Source: Coenobita brevimanus
Lineage: Eukaryota; Arthropoda; Malacostraca; Decapoda; Coenobitidae
Length of the DNA: 64,000 nucleotides
Assembly (NCBI GenBank): GCA_032717465.1
Contig: CM064691.1
Span: 3,003,315 to 3,067,314 of the forward strand
Direction of reading: 5' to 3'
Both the position numbers and the translations under genes were made by a program. The notes beneath the pieces were generated by a model, which was not told the origin of the DNA, made no database searches, and saw only the letters and a program-made list of their open reading frames with translations. This document shows positions 53,655-64,000 of the stretch, piece by piece; within the stretch, counting starts at the first letter, position 1; every line of letters starts with the position of its first letter.

Positions 53655-56600
53655 GTAACAATGTTATTGCAAAAGAGAGCCAAATTCAAGATCCATTCAT
53701 TTCGAGATGCCTGGACATACTGCGTTTGAAAGACTGGAGATCATAGGTAGTAGGAAATACAGACAGAGGGAGACAGTTCCAGAGCTGACCTGTTGTATAA
53801 ATGAAGGACTGGGCGTAACGGTTATCTCTTGCATTGGAGAGTTGGACAGAAAAGGGATGAGAGTTTGTTGCTAGACGGGTGCTACGCGCCCGTCGTAGAG
53901 GTGGAGGGATGAAGCAGACAGTTCAGAGGAGCAGTGATCATTGATGTAGCGATAGAAAAGAGATAATGAGGCATCAGTGCAGCGAAGAGACAGGTTGAAG
54001 CGAGCCAGTAAGGGGAGGAGAGTTGATGAGACGAATAGCCTTTGACTTCACCCCATTGAGAAGAGTTATATGTGGGGAACCTCCCTACACATGAAAGTTG
54101 TACTCTAAACAGGGGCGAATAAAACCCGTGTATAAAGTCAACAACTGTGCAGAGGTAAAGAAGAAATGGAGTCGGCTTAGCAAACCTAATCTCATGGAAG
54201 CAGATTTTACAAGAGATGTAGTATGATCTTTCCAAGATGAGTCCCGAGTGAATGAAACCCCAAGCATGTTCATGGATGATGCAGGACTGAGCTGGATATT
54301 ATTAAACATTAGTGGATACTCCTCTGGAAGATTTTGACATGTTGACAGGTGTAAAAACTGAGTCTTTGATGCATTAAAAACAACAAGATTATTTTTACCC
54401 CAGTCAGAGATACGAGCCAAGTCAGACATTAGATGTGCCATAGCCTCATCCCTTGTTTGCTAAAGTAACTGCTGAGATGGACGTTGTGGGAATCGAATGG
54501 AAAGGTGAAGGGTGGAGTCATCAGCGTACGAGTGGATAGGGTTAGATGTACAGCTTAGAAGATCATTGATGAATATAAGGAAGAGAGTTGGTGATAGGAC
54601 AGAGCCCTGAGGAACACCACTGTTGATAGATCTAGGAGAAGAATGATGGCCGTCTACAACAGCTGCTATAGAACGACCAGCAAGGAAGCTAGAGATGAAG
54701 GCACAGATAGACTGATAGAAACCGGAAGAGGGCAGTTTGGAAATTAAAGATTTATGCCAGACTCGATCGAAAGCCTTTGAGATGTCAAGTACAATGACAA
54801 AGCTTTCGCCAAAGTCCCGAAAGGAGGATGACCATGAGTCTGAAAGGTAGGTGAGAAGATCGCCAGTGGAGCGTCCCTGACGGAACCCATACCCACGATG
54901 AGAAAGAAGATTGTGATAGGAAAGATGCTTAAAAATTTTTCTGTTAAGAATCGACTCGAAAACTTTTGAGATACAGGATGTTAAAGCAATGGGACGATAG
55001 TTAGAAGGTTGGGAATTGTTACCCTTCTTTGGGACTGGCTGAATGAGAGCAAACTTCCAGCAAGAAGGAAAGGTACAAGTTGAAAGACAAAGGCAAAAGA
55101 GTTTATCTAGGCAGGGTGTAAGCATAGAAGCACAGTTCTTGAGGACAACAGGAGGGACTCCATCAGACCCATGTGCCTTGTTAGTATTGGGGTCAGTGAT
55201 GGCAGAAAATACATCAACTGAAGAAATTTTAATGTCAGTCATGAGGAAGTCAGAGGGGGGAACAGTTGGAGGAACAGCACCGGAATCGCCTAAGGTGGAA
55301 TTGGAGGAGAAAGTCTGAGCAAACAGATCTGCTTTATCAGTAGAAGAAATAGCTACAGAGCCATCAGAATAGAAAAGAGGAGGGAAGGAAGATGAGGTAA
55401 AGTTGTTAGAAAGGTTTTTTGCTAGGTGCCAGAAGGAACGAGAAGAATTCAAGTTGGAGAGTTGAGAGCATTTAGTACGGACGAAATTATTTTTAGCAGA
55501 GCAAAGAACGGACTTAGCACGATTCCGGGCAGAAACATAAAAAAGATGTGATTCAGGGGTGGGTTGGCTCGAGTACCTTTTATAGGCCCTCTCCTTGTTG
55601 CGGACAGCATTAGAACAAGCGTGATTAAACCAAGGCTTTCTTGCAGTAATCAAAGGATATGAGAAAGGAATGTATGCTTCCATGCCTGAGAGAATAACCT
55701 CCGTAATGCGCAAGGCACACTCAGATGGCTCCCGGCCATGGAAGCAATAATCATTCCATGGAAGGCCTGAGGGCCTCCCAATCCGCAGCTCCAAAGTGCC
55801 ACAGACGATGTCTCTTTGGAGGGTCCACAGGCCATACCGGAGTGATAGGACAGGTTAAGGTAAAAGGTTATGATTGGAGGAACCCAACGGAGAGAAAAGA
55901 TTAACAGTGTAAGCAGAAGGATTAGTAGTAAGGAAGAGGTCAAGTATGTTGGAGCTCTCTCCAAGGCGGTCAGGGATACAGGTACGGTGCTGTACAAGCT
56001 GCTTTAGGTCATTTAGGATAGAAAAGATGAAGACTTGTTCACCAGGTGGATCAGTGAAAGGAGAGGAGAGCCAAAGGTGGTAGTAAACATTGAAATCACC
56101 TAGAATGGAGGTTTCAGAAAAAGGAGAAATGGATAGAATGTGTTCCATCGTAGAAGTAAGATAGTCGAAGAATTTTTGATAGTCAATAGAATTAGGAGAT
56201 AAGTAAACAGCGCAGATATATTTAGTCAGAGAATGACAGGAGAACCGAAGCCAGAGAGTAGAGATTTCAGAAGAATCAAGTTCAGGAACACGAGAGCAAA
56301 ATAGGTCGTTGAGTACATATACGCAACATCCACCTTTGGCTTTGAAATGAGTATAGAGAAAGTAGGAGGATACAGAAAAGGGTTTGCTGTCAGTTGCCTC
56401 AGACAGCTGAGTCTCAGTAAGGAAGAGAAGGTGATGTTTAGAGGAGGAGAGGTGGTGTTCGACAGACAGAAAGTTAGAGAAATGGCCGCAAATGTTGCAG
56501 AAATGAAGAAGGTGCAGATATATATGTAGACAAGCAGAGAGAAGATGGGATAAGCAAGTTCGGTTCGTATTCAGGATTTCTTTTAATAAATATGGTAAAA
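53655..56600 (-). mobile_element. Jockey/CR1-type LINE, near full length (APE endonuclease and RT)
   Basis: On the minus strand: 56610-55855 encodes an APE-type endonuclease ([50 protein letters not shown]). 55794-54460 encodes the RT (FALIQPVPKKGNNSQPSNYR, RQGRSTGDLLTYL, ISKAFDRVWH, GVPQGSVLSPTLF, HSYADDST). 54441-54085 continues the C-terminal region after one stop. Further fragments to about 53690 end YDLQSFKRSMSRHLEMNGS. The catalytic YADD and the endonuclease Glu, Asp-Asn and His look present. The frames are broken near 55800-55855, 54455 and after 54085. It lies in the D-E intergenic space, in the same orientation as the genes. Confidence 0.9.
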
Positions 56601-56706
56601 AACATGACAATAAATATTGGAGTCAGTCGGATCAACATGTCGGCGTCGGCATTCGTACACTTCCAGTGACTTGTTCATTTCGTTGTCGTGAGTTCCTTGG
56701 ATTTAT

Positions 56707-58170
56707 TTACTTGGACTCGTCGGAGCCGTAGCTGCGGTGCTCGAAGGAGGCTGACTCGTAGGAGTCTGGGTAACGAGCCTCACCCTCGTACTGGACGTCA
56801 GCGATGTAGCCATCGTCACCGTCCACTTGGTAAGCGACCCTCTGCAGGCGACCGTCGGGCAGATGCACGTAGTACGACCCCTGGGTGTTGTCGCCATCAC
56901 GACCCTCCTGGTGACCGAAGTCGTTGCCGGAGGAGTCATCCCTCACAGCCCAGTTGAAGTCGTACCTGGCCTCACCGGACTCGTAGGATTCGAATGACTG
57001 TGTATAGAAAGGTCACCTATTTACTATAAAGTACGATGAAAGTGCCTTCCTGAGTTGCTGTGCACATGGAGGCAAACTTCCCCAAAGTAAATTTGATTAA
57101 AAAAAAAATCTGTAATATATACAGCTGTGAAGATAAACCAGCCAGAAATTAATACAGGAAAGAGATGTTTCAGTCTGTGATTATTTGCAGTGTAAATAAG
57201 GACGAATAAACATAAAATACCCAGTTGACTCACCGCAGATTCACCATACAATTCCCGGCTGTCAGCGGCCACCAGGGCAGCCAGGCCCAACAGGATGAGG
57301 ATCTGGACACAGGAAGGAGGAACATATAACTCACCAAATAAGTGCTAATTGACGGCGCCCGTCATCCATTCACTTAATGCACTTCTGCCTGTTTTTATCT
57401 GTGCAGTTAGTGACTTATCAAATGGTTTCCTGTAAATTAAGAAACCATATACTCCAATAGGTGGTAAGCATATAGTTAACTAGATGCCTGGTGGTGTGGT
57501 ATGGTGCTCTAACTGGATGCAATAAATAAGAGATAATATCCGAAGGATGGCGGGGGTGAACTGCCTACGTAATGTTACTCTGGAGAAAGGACCTGCATCT
57601 TCCTCCATGAGTTTTAGAACTAAGTATGCAAAGCTCGGGCTCCTGCACTCCTGATGGGGTGCTAAATGAGTGGATGAGAAGGGTTAAGAACGCCAGTGAA
57701 AGCACATTCAATTTGAATTTACCATAATCATTTGCGATTACTTAATATTGCAGTATAATCCAAATGAGAATTCTGTCTTCCAACGGGATCACTGAAAAAA
57801 AATCTCTATCTATCTATCTATCTGTCTATCTATCTATAAGTATATATATCATCATATAAACTTAACATAGTTTGCGTTGGCATATCCTGCAATGTCCCAC
57901 ATTACTATTCTAAAGAAACCTAGCCCTTACCACCACCGGCACCATTACTATTTACTTTCTCAAAATATACTTCAGTTTTCCCCTGAGAATTGCTATTGTT
58001 TGCTTAATTTTTTGACAACTTGAACCTACTCTTTTCATATTTTGACAACGGGCAGGCGACTTCTTTGACTTAAGGGCTTATCTCGCGTCCACTAATTTAC
58101 TTATCATCGAAATACCCAATGTACTATTTGCTCGTTCAAGAAAATTGTTCAACCGTACCTTTGCGCTCAT
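56707..58170 (-). CDS. Cuticle protein E, RR-type chitin-binding (123 aa, 3 exons)
   Basis: Secreted chitin-binding cuticle protein, tandem twin of gene D. Minus-strand exons are 58159-58170 (MSAK), 57234-57302 (identical amino acids to D exon 2) and 56707-56997 (96 codons plus TAA). Introns are phase 0, with donors GTACGG and GTGAGT. It differs from D in exon 3 by VRDD for VKDD, RLQRV for RLQQV and GDDGY for GDAGY. Intron 1 carries a SINE-like repeat (57350-57680). The 3' UTR matches D up to the poly(A) region, where a LINE begins. The TATA box is 59 bp upstream. Confidence 0.94.
57350..57680 (+). mobile_element. Hairpin-bearing SINE-like repeat, copy d (gene E intron 1)
   Basis: Head GTCATCCATTCACTTAATGC, TGACTTATCAAATGGTTTCCTG with a partly decayed right hairpin arm (AAGAAACCATA), GGTGGTAAGCATATAG, and a body ending CTCGGGCTCCTGCACTCCTG as in copy c. 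Confidence 0.65.
57806..57837. repeat. (TCTA)n microsatellite in gene E intron 1
   Basis: About seven TCTA units with one TCTG, the complement of the ATAG tails. No LINE end adjoins it. Confidence 0.9.
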
Positions 58171-58228
58171 TGCAATGTGTGTGTGTGAGCAGACGTACCG
58201 TAACTGAGGAGGCAACCATTCTGGTCTT

Positions 58229-58236
58229 TATATACC
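58229..58236 (-). promoter_or_regulatory. TATA box of gene E
   Basis: The minus strand reads GAGGGTATATAAAG, about 59 bp before the ATG. Confidence 0.75.
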
Positions 58237-58299
58237 CTCACCCGCCTGCTCTCACTTCACCAACCCTATTGCGGAACCTGCCCTGCCCTTGTCCTCCTG

Positions 58300-58930
58300 C
58301 TCTTTTTTGCCTGTATACTAGTGGCGTTGCCAAGAATATTACTGGCAAAGGTATCCGGCCGATCGAGGTAGAAAATTGCTCCTTACATGGGGGTCTTTTA
58401 AATTTTAGTTGATATTATCCAGTGGTGTGTTAGACTGCTATAGATAAAAACCTTTAAATGCCTCTTAGACTAATGGCACAGCTTTGTATCTCAGCTAAAC
58501 ATATTCGCCAGAAAGTACTAGAAAAATTACTTAATGTCAGTATTTTATCCACTGCAAATCAGGGAGGAAAGAAAACAAGCACCATAGTATTTATGCAGTC
58601 AGAGTTCTAGTCCTTCACAGATATTCATCACTTGTAAAAGGCCAGTAGCTGTCTTACCATAATGTAACGCGATCCTTTTCACTTCTCTCTGCTGGCTTTG
58701 ACAGGAGGGACTAGTGGATTAAATGAGCCTTTTTGCATTGCAGTTCTTGTCTTAAATTCAAGTAATGGATTCCACAACCATTGCTTAACCACTGCAATAC
58801 GTACGGCCTGGTGAAGAAATGATTTTATGTCGTTTGTTTTCCTGTCTGTTTCTTGCTGCTCATTGGAAATGCATTCTCTCATGAGTTTTTTTTTGTGTTT
58901 TATATCATTTACATTATTATATCTTGTGCT
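58300..58930. other. Intergenic stretch upstream of gene E, nothing recognised
   Basis: No AAGGTCA block aligning with A-C was seen in the first 150 bp. Confidence 0.45.
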
Positions 58931-58933
58931 CCA

Positions 58934-58936
<3 letters not shown>

Positions 58937-59020
<84 letters not shown>
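58937..59020. repeat. (TG)n microsatellite
   Basis: About 42 TG units. Confidence 0.97.
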
Positions 59021-59022
<2 letters not shown>

Positions 59023-59054
59023 CTCGTTAAGCAAGCCTGCTGCTACTGAGACAA

Positions 59055-59690
59055 ACTACATTGGGTGGGTGGATGGGCATGTGGGGTTGGTAGTTGGTTG
59101 GGGAGAAGATAGGTTCACTGGGGAACAGGTCTATGGGGTAAATGGACTAATGATGAGAAAGAGTCAAAGTAGGAGAATGAGTCCATGAGAGAGTAAGTCC
59201 TGGTGGGAAATGGGTAAAAATGGAAACATAATCAAGCAGGTAAAAGTATGTCCATGAGTGAAACATAGTGAAACATGGCGATGGGAGGAAAGAGGTTCAT
59301 GTAGGGAAAGTTCACCATAGGCAGAAAATAGATGAATGGAAAGGTAGATTTATGAAGGGATGACATGCATGGGCAAAGTACGTTCATGGAAGGAAAATAG
59401 GGCCAAAAGCGGAGTACATCCATGGGAAAAAGGTCCAGCAGAAAAAAAAGTCGGTCCTTGGGGGAAAATACAGTAAGTCCATTGGGAAAATAACATCAAG
59501 GGGAAAAGAAATCAGTGAGGAGATTTAGGTCCAGAGAGAAGATGGAGCCATAGGGAAAAAATGAGCCCACCGGTAAAATAAATCCATGTGGAAGATTTGG
59601 TTCTAAAATGTACATATTGGAAAACTCGATCATGCAATAACAGTTCAATGGGGGGATATACGTGGATGGGGGACTGACTTGTCTGGGTGT
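59055..59690. repeat. Degenerate 'GGTCCATGGGGAAAA' minisatellite, inverted counterpart
   Basis: GGGTGGGTGGATGGGCATG is followed by irregular 20-30-nt units such as GGTCCATGG...GGGAAAATAG. In reverse complement this is the composite array at 3745-4590. Confidence 0.72.
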
Positions 59691-59924
59691 AGGCCAAACC
59701 AGGCTAGCTGTGTGTGATTGTATTGTTTATGTATATGCTTGCTGTTACCCAGTTAGCAGCGTGGCGCCTAAAGGCTGGAGAAAAAGCTAATTAACTCACA
59801 TACTGTCTCTTGGAAGCACTAGAAAATGGCCCATAACAAAGCACCATCAAGCATTCCCAACTAGACTCCACTAAACACTATCCTTTTATCCACAGTCTAT
59901 TCAGTTCTTGCCCGTTACTGATCA

Positions 59925-60115
59925 TTAAGAGTTATCGTCTCATTAAACACTTCAGTCCAATTTTCTTTTACATTCTTGCCTTTTACTCTCCTGAATAGTC
60001 AAACATCTACTAGTCAAGGTATCTTTTACATCACCCTTCCATCTCGTCCTGCATGGCCTTCCCCTTCCGATAACTCGCTCTACTTCTGATCTGTACATCT
60101 CCTTTAGCAGTTTTC
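59925..60115 (-). mobile_element. Possible LINE C-terminal fragment, other family
   Basis: The minus strand reads RVIGRGRPCRTRWKGDVKDT and LTSRCLTIQESKRQECKRKL. Gly-Arg-Pro-x-x-Arg-Trp is typical of the C-terminal end of RTE-like ORFs. Short and diverged. Confidence 0.5.
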
Positions 60116-60119
60116 TTTT

Positions 60120-60890
60120 TCCCACTCATCTCCACAATATGGTGTGGTTGCGAGATAGCTAAAGGAAATCTTTGTGGATGCAGTGCTGTTGCAGCCTCCG
60201 CCCTCCACCCTCCACCCTTTGCGGATGCAGTATGGCTGTGGTTTTATCTTCTCCATGGAAGCATTTACAAAATTAAAAACTTTAAACACGATTTCATGAA
60301 TTATTTGTTGTCACTTTTCCTCCTTAGTGTGCAGTACCAAACACCTCACGTTGCACGTAAGCTAATATGCTTCCTTTTGATTAATTAATCATGTACACTT
60401 AATTATAGTATTATAGTGTAACTGCAGTGCAATAGGGAGATTCTGTTCCGCAAGGTGCAATACTGTTGCAGTTCATGCTGTGCAGTTGCAGTGCGAGTAG
60501 GAATCCAGGGATGGTAAAAAGACGGTTGTGGTGTGGGTACTATTGTAACCGCGAAAATTAAAAGTGAATGCAATTACAAATACTGAAACTGCACAGAGTT
60601 TTGGAGCAGGTGAGGGTTCAGTACTAATGATCTACAGGTATGGATTTGTAGGTGGTTCAGAGATGCCAATGCTTGAAAGATTTTTCAAACTTTTGAAAAT
60701 TTGACTCCAAGCTTAAAGCTTGAAAGAAAAGAAAAAAAGAAAAAAAGATTTCAAATCTTGAAAACAATCTATTTAAATTAAATGAACAAATAAAATGAGA
60801 GATGCTGGTGTGCCATTCCTTGCAGAAAAAAATAACCTATATTCCAGCAACGTTACCCAGATGCCCTTGTTACCCAGCAACGTTACCATA
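60120..60890. other. Intergenic stretch, nothing recognised
   Basis: Repeated GTTGCAGT words (about 60430-60500) give local low complexity. Confidence 0.4.
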
Positions 60891-60891
60891 G

Positions 60892-60894
<3 letters not shown>

Positions 60895-60968
<74 letters not shown>
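60895..60968. repeat. (AT)n microsatellite
   Basis: About 37 AT units. Confidence 0.97.
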
Positions 60969-60970
<2 letters not shown>

Positions 60971-61189
60971 TTCATTTACCTTATATTGCAAAAATACTTT
61001 TCTATAACAGAGTGCTATGCCTGGAGCATATTATGTGTTGTACATATGTGCATTATGCCAAGAGGGGTGTAATGACTAAATATAATGAAACTGTATGATG
61101 ATTAGTGGACTATTGCTATACCCTGAGAATTTTTTGCTGAGCTTGGAGCAAATCAGAGGCATCTCTTTAAAATTTTGGTTTGTCTCGCT

Positions 61190-61628
61190 GGCATCGCTGG
61201 TGTGGCTGTGGTTTCTGTGAGTGTGAATGTGCTGTCCGTGGGAGCGTATTCTGTGGATGAGGTGTGGATTCTAAGGGTATGAATTCTCTGTGAGTCGATT
61301 CTCTTGATCTGGGTGTGGGTTCTGTGAGGCAGGTATTGGCTCTTTTGACTGTGGATGTTGATCTCACTTTTGTTTATTCTGTGAGACTGGGTGTGGATAC
61401 AATGAGTGTGTGTTCTGTGGGTGTAGAAGTGGTGTCTGTGAGTATGACTATCGATTTTGTGGGTGTGGGTGTTTGGATTCTTTGTGATGTGGCATGTGTG
61501 GGTGAATTACGGGAATGGATTTTATTGAATCTTATGTGGGTTGGTATTTTTTGTGTGGGTGTGGATTCTGTGGATGCTGATGTGAGGATCGTGTGAATGT
61601 TCTTGGTTATTCGTTGCCTGTGGATTTA

Positions 61629-61686
<58 letters not shown>

Positions 61687-61870
61687 AGTCTGCAGGTGTA
61701 ATGAAAGCTGTTTAGGTGTGGTGGTCTTATCTTTGGGTTTGGATTTTTTGAGTGGAGTGTGGATTCTGTCGCTGTGGAGGTGGATTCAATGGGTGTGGAT
61801 TCTATGGTTGTCGATTCTTTGGTTGTGGGTATTAATGTTGTGTATTTTCACTGTGTAGGTGTTGACTCTG
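61190..61870. repeat. GTGTGGATTCTGTGG-type minisatellite with (TG)n core
   Basis: Irregular units of about 15-30 nt built on GTGTGGATTCTGTGGGTG, interrupted by a perfect TG tract at 61630-61683. Confidence 0.75.
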
Positions 61871-62325
61871 AGTTTTAGCAAATGAAACAAGTTACTAGAG
61901 CGGACACCAGCACGAGACAAATAATGCAGATTATAAAATATCCAGGCTCCTATGACACACCTCCTACACAAGATAATGTGTCGTGAACTGAAAAGAAGAG
62001 AGAAGATGTGTCTAGGAAAGGAATACTGAAAAGTTCATTTCCTACTGTTGCGTATTACCGTAGTCAAGAAGTTTTCATTAAAACATCGACGCTTTTCTTT
62101 CATCTTTTATTACTTTTAGTGATTAAATACAGGTAGGTTCCAAATTGTTGATCCACAAATTGCTGCATCAATGGACACTTTGTGGATATCCTTTGTCCTA
62201 TATATCTTCATGCGTGGCAACACTCCAGGCATACCGTATGTTAGCTGCCGGTGAAGCTGCTGGCACTCCTACGGAAAGAGATAATTACCCCCTGATCAGT
62301 TCCTAGGTTAATTTCCTTTTTCTGG

Positions 62326-62755
62326 TGTGGCATCTATCATCCACTCACTTGATGTGCTGCCTGCTTCTTCCTTCATCTTTGATTTTTTTTTTTTTTTTCT
62401 GCCCGCTCTCATTTCTTCCAATTTCTCTCAACTTTCCTCTCACTTTTTGCTACGCATCTGACTATTTCAGGTGGCCGTATATAGAGTGACAACGCTAATG
62501 GTTTCCTGTAATCCAGGAAGCCATTTACAACGCTGGGTGTTAATCATATAACCAGATATTGGAACGATGTCGAGTCGACTATGGTGCCCCTGTTAATTGG
62601 GTGGAGAGACGCAAATGCAGCGTTCTCCGGGAACGAAACTTCAGTACTTCCCCTCGCCTCGCTGTGGCGAGACACTATCCATTCACTGCACGGGACGGCC
62701 CTACAGGAGCGGTTGCTTGTCCGCGGTTGGTGGTCTGCATCACTGTATGTACAAA
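62326..62755 (+). mobile_element. Hairpin-bearing SINE-like repeat, copy e
   Basis: Head TCTATCATCCACTCACTTGA and a pyrimidine-rich tract. The hairpin is AATGGTTTCCTG (about 62497-62508), loop TAATC, CAGGAAGCCATT, with one T-G wobble. Next come GTTAATCATATAACCAGA and the first-type body ATGGTGCCCCTGTTAATTGG...CAGGAGCGGTTGC shared with copy a. Confidence 0.72.
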
Positions 62756-62765
62756 CTGTTGACCA

Positions 62766-62766
<1 letters not shown>

Positions 62767-62796
<30 letters not shown>

Positions 62797-62840
62797 GTCT
62801 GTCTGTCTGTCTCTCTCTGTCTGTCTCTCTCTCTCCCTCT
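62767..62840. repeat. (TC)n / (TCTG)n microsatellite
   Basis: TC repeats with a TCTG run at about 62792-62812. Confidence 0.95.
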
Positions 62841-62936
62841 ATTAATTAATATATATAAATGAATAAGTCAATCATTATATAAATAAAAAATAAACAAATC
62901 TATCCATATATCTGTCTCCGTTTATCATTCAATCAC

Positions 62937-62968
62937 TCTATCTATCTATCTATCGATCGATCTATCTA
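62937..62968. repeat. (TCTA)n/(TCGA)n microsatellite
   Basis: TCTA units with two TCGA variants. Confidence 0.9.
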
Positions 62969-63214
62969 TTATATATTAACCGGAGAATTTTTTAAAAATA
63001 TTTGACTCTGACACAGTTCCTGAAATAATAACTTAACTGTTCATATGGTAACACGTACACTGTTGATGAGATGTAGTATGCTTTGTGATGTCCTTTTCCT
63101 CCTTTCACATTTGTTGCTTGTGAGCTTTTCCAATAGATAACCCACGACATTCAGGAGATATAGATAGAACAGAGTAGAGATCTCTGATAAAAATTTTGGC
63201 TTTTGAGGGTGAGA

Positions 63215-64000
63215 CACGACAAAGAAGCCATGGACACGTGTGCATTCTAAGGACGCTGTACCCCATCGTATGCCACTATCAAACGATGGGCCAGAGACAT
63301 TAAGCATGGTAGCCAGAGTTTGGAAGATGACCCTATCCAGGCAGACTTGCAACTGCAACCTCCAAGGAAAATATGAACAAAGTGCACCATATTGTCCTAG
63401 AAAATAGACGAGGATCGACTGCTGAAATGGAACAAAGAACTGGTTTGTCACATGGATCCACTGAATATATCCTCTACCACCATTTGAACATGTTTAAGGT
63501 TTGTGCAAGATGGAGCCCCAAAATACTCACGGACGAGATGAAGGAGACCAAGGTGACAATCGCACTATCACTCTTGACCAGGTTTAAACACAACCCTTGC
63601 AGATGATTTCCACTCTCGTTTGGTAACCTGCGATGAAACCTGTTTATTTTACTGCGACCAAGAGAACAAACAGGAATCCAGGGAGTGGATCTCCGAAGAC
63701 CAAAAAATTCAAGGCGTCAAGATCCTCCAAGGGGATCATGGTCACTGCCTTCTGGGATAGCCAAGGCACCACTGAAGTTGACTACTGACCATATGGTACT
63801 ACAATGGGTGGTGAAAACTCGTATTATGCTGACCTTCTACGACGCCTGCACCATTCTGTCGAGGACGAGAGTAGGCCTGGAATAAACCTGTTGTGGCATG
63901 CTCCTTCACCAAGACAAGGCAGCTATACAGATATGTGGATATGAACCGTTGCCTCACTCGACATATTCACCTGTCCTGGCTGCCAGTAACAACACCTGTT
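63215..64000 (+). pseudogene. Tc1/mariner-type transposase, decayed, cut by the window edge
   Basis: In several frames: PSYATIKRWARDIKHGSQSL (about 63263-63325, helix-turn-helix linker of mariner), DETCLFYCDQ-like (about 63631-63665, first catalytic Asp region), MVTAFWDSQGT (about 63738-63770), and HAPSPRQG / LLHQDKAA near 63898-63930, where active copies read HQDNAPAH. The D residues at two catalytic positions can still be read, but frameshifts and stops (near 63385, 63475 and 63785) inactivate it. The third catalytic position would lie beyond the window. Confidence 0.82.

Noticed and set aside
55043..55318. Plus-strand frame within the LINE (also 56347-56529)
   Set aside because: It lies opposite the RT or endonuclease reading frame; shadow of the LINE ORF.

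Overview
The window looks like nuclear DNA of an arthropod, most likely a decapod crustacean. The reasons are intron-containing cuticle-protein genes of the Rebers-Riddiford (RR) chitin-binding family in their crustacean 'LPDGR...VDGDSGY' form, very dense CA/GA/TA microsatellites, several non-LTR retrotransposons and Penelope-like elements (PLEs), and a short AACCT (arthropod TTAGG telomere-type) tract. No bacterial gene organisation is present.

The only host genes I can support are five RR cuticle-protein paralogs, all on the minus strand: A (1142-2906), B (16238-17164), C (39889-40930), D (51918-53210) and E (56707-58170). All have the same structure: a 12-nt coding part of exon 1 (four codons), a signal-peptide exon 2, and exon 3 with the chitin-binding domain. 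Both introns are phase 0, and a TATA box lies 55-61 bp upstream of the ATG. A/B and D/E are recent pairs; C is more distant. They would be secreted by the epidermis into the chitinous cuticle.

Most of the rest is mobile-element debris. Left part (1-15000): an RTE-like LINE end, a tRNA-derived SINE, a jockey/CR1-type LINE, a PLE between inverted repeats, a degenerate satellite array, and a 2.9-kb element (12015-14895). That element has about 150-bp terminal inverted repeats and carries the remains of a protein with an N-terminal Cys-rich region, a possible FEN/PIN-like nuclease core and a C-terminal Cys-rich tail. It is the best candidate for an undescribed system. Middle part (15000-46000): a hAT-type MITE nested in a hairpin-bearing SINE-like repeat, two more PLE fragments, several inverted-repeat (MITE or foldback) elements, decayed LINEs and many microsatellites. 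Right part (46000-64000): a Ty3/gypsy-type pol remnant, a jockey endonuclease fragment, a MITE containing half a tRNA-Leu, a second satellite array in opposite orientation, a nearly full LINE wedged between genes E and D, and a decayed mariner transposase running off the right edge.

The elements interact. A SINE-like copy carries the terminal sequence of the RTE-like LINE, a hAT MITE split another copy at a site preserved uninterrupted in a third, and the LINE between E and D sits just past E's polyadenylation region and 440 bp upstream of D.
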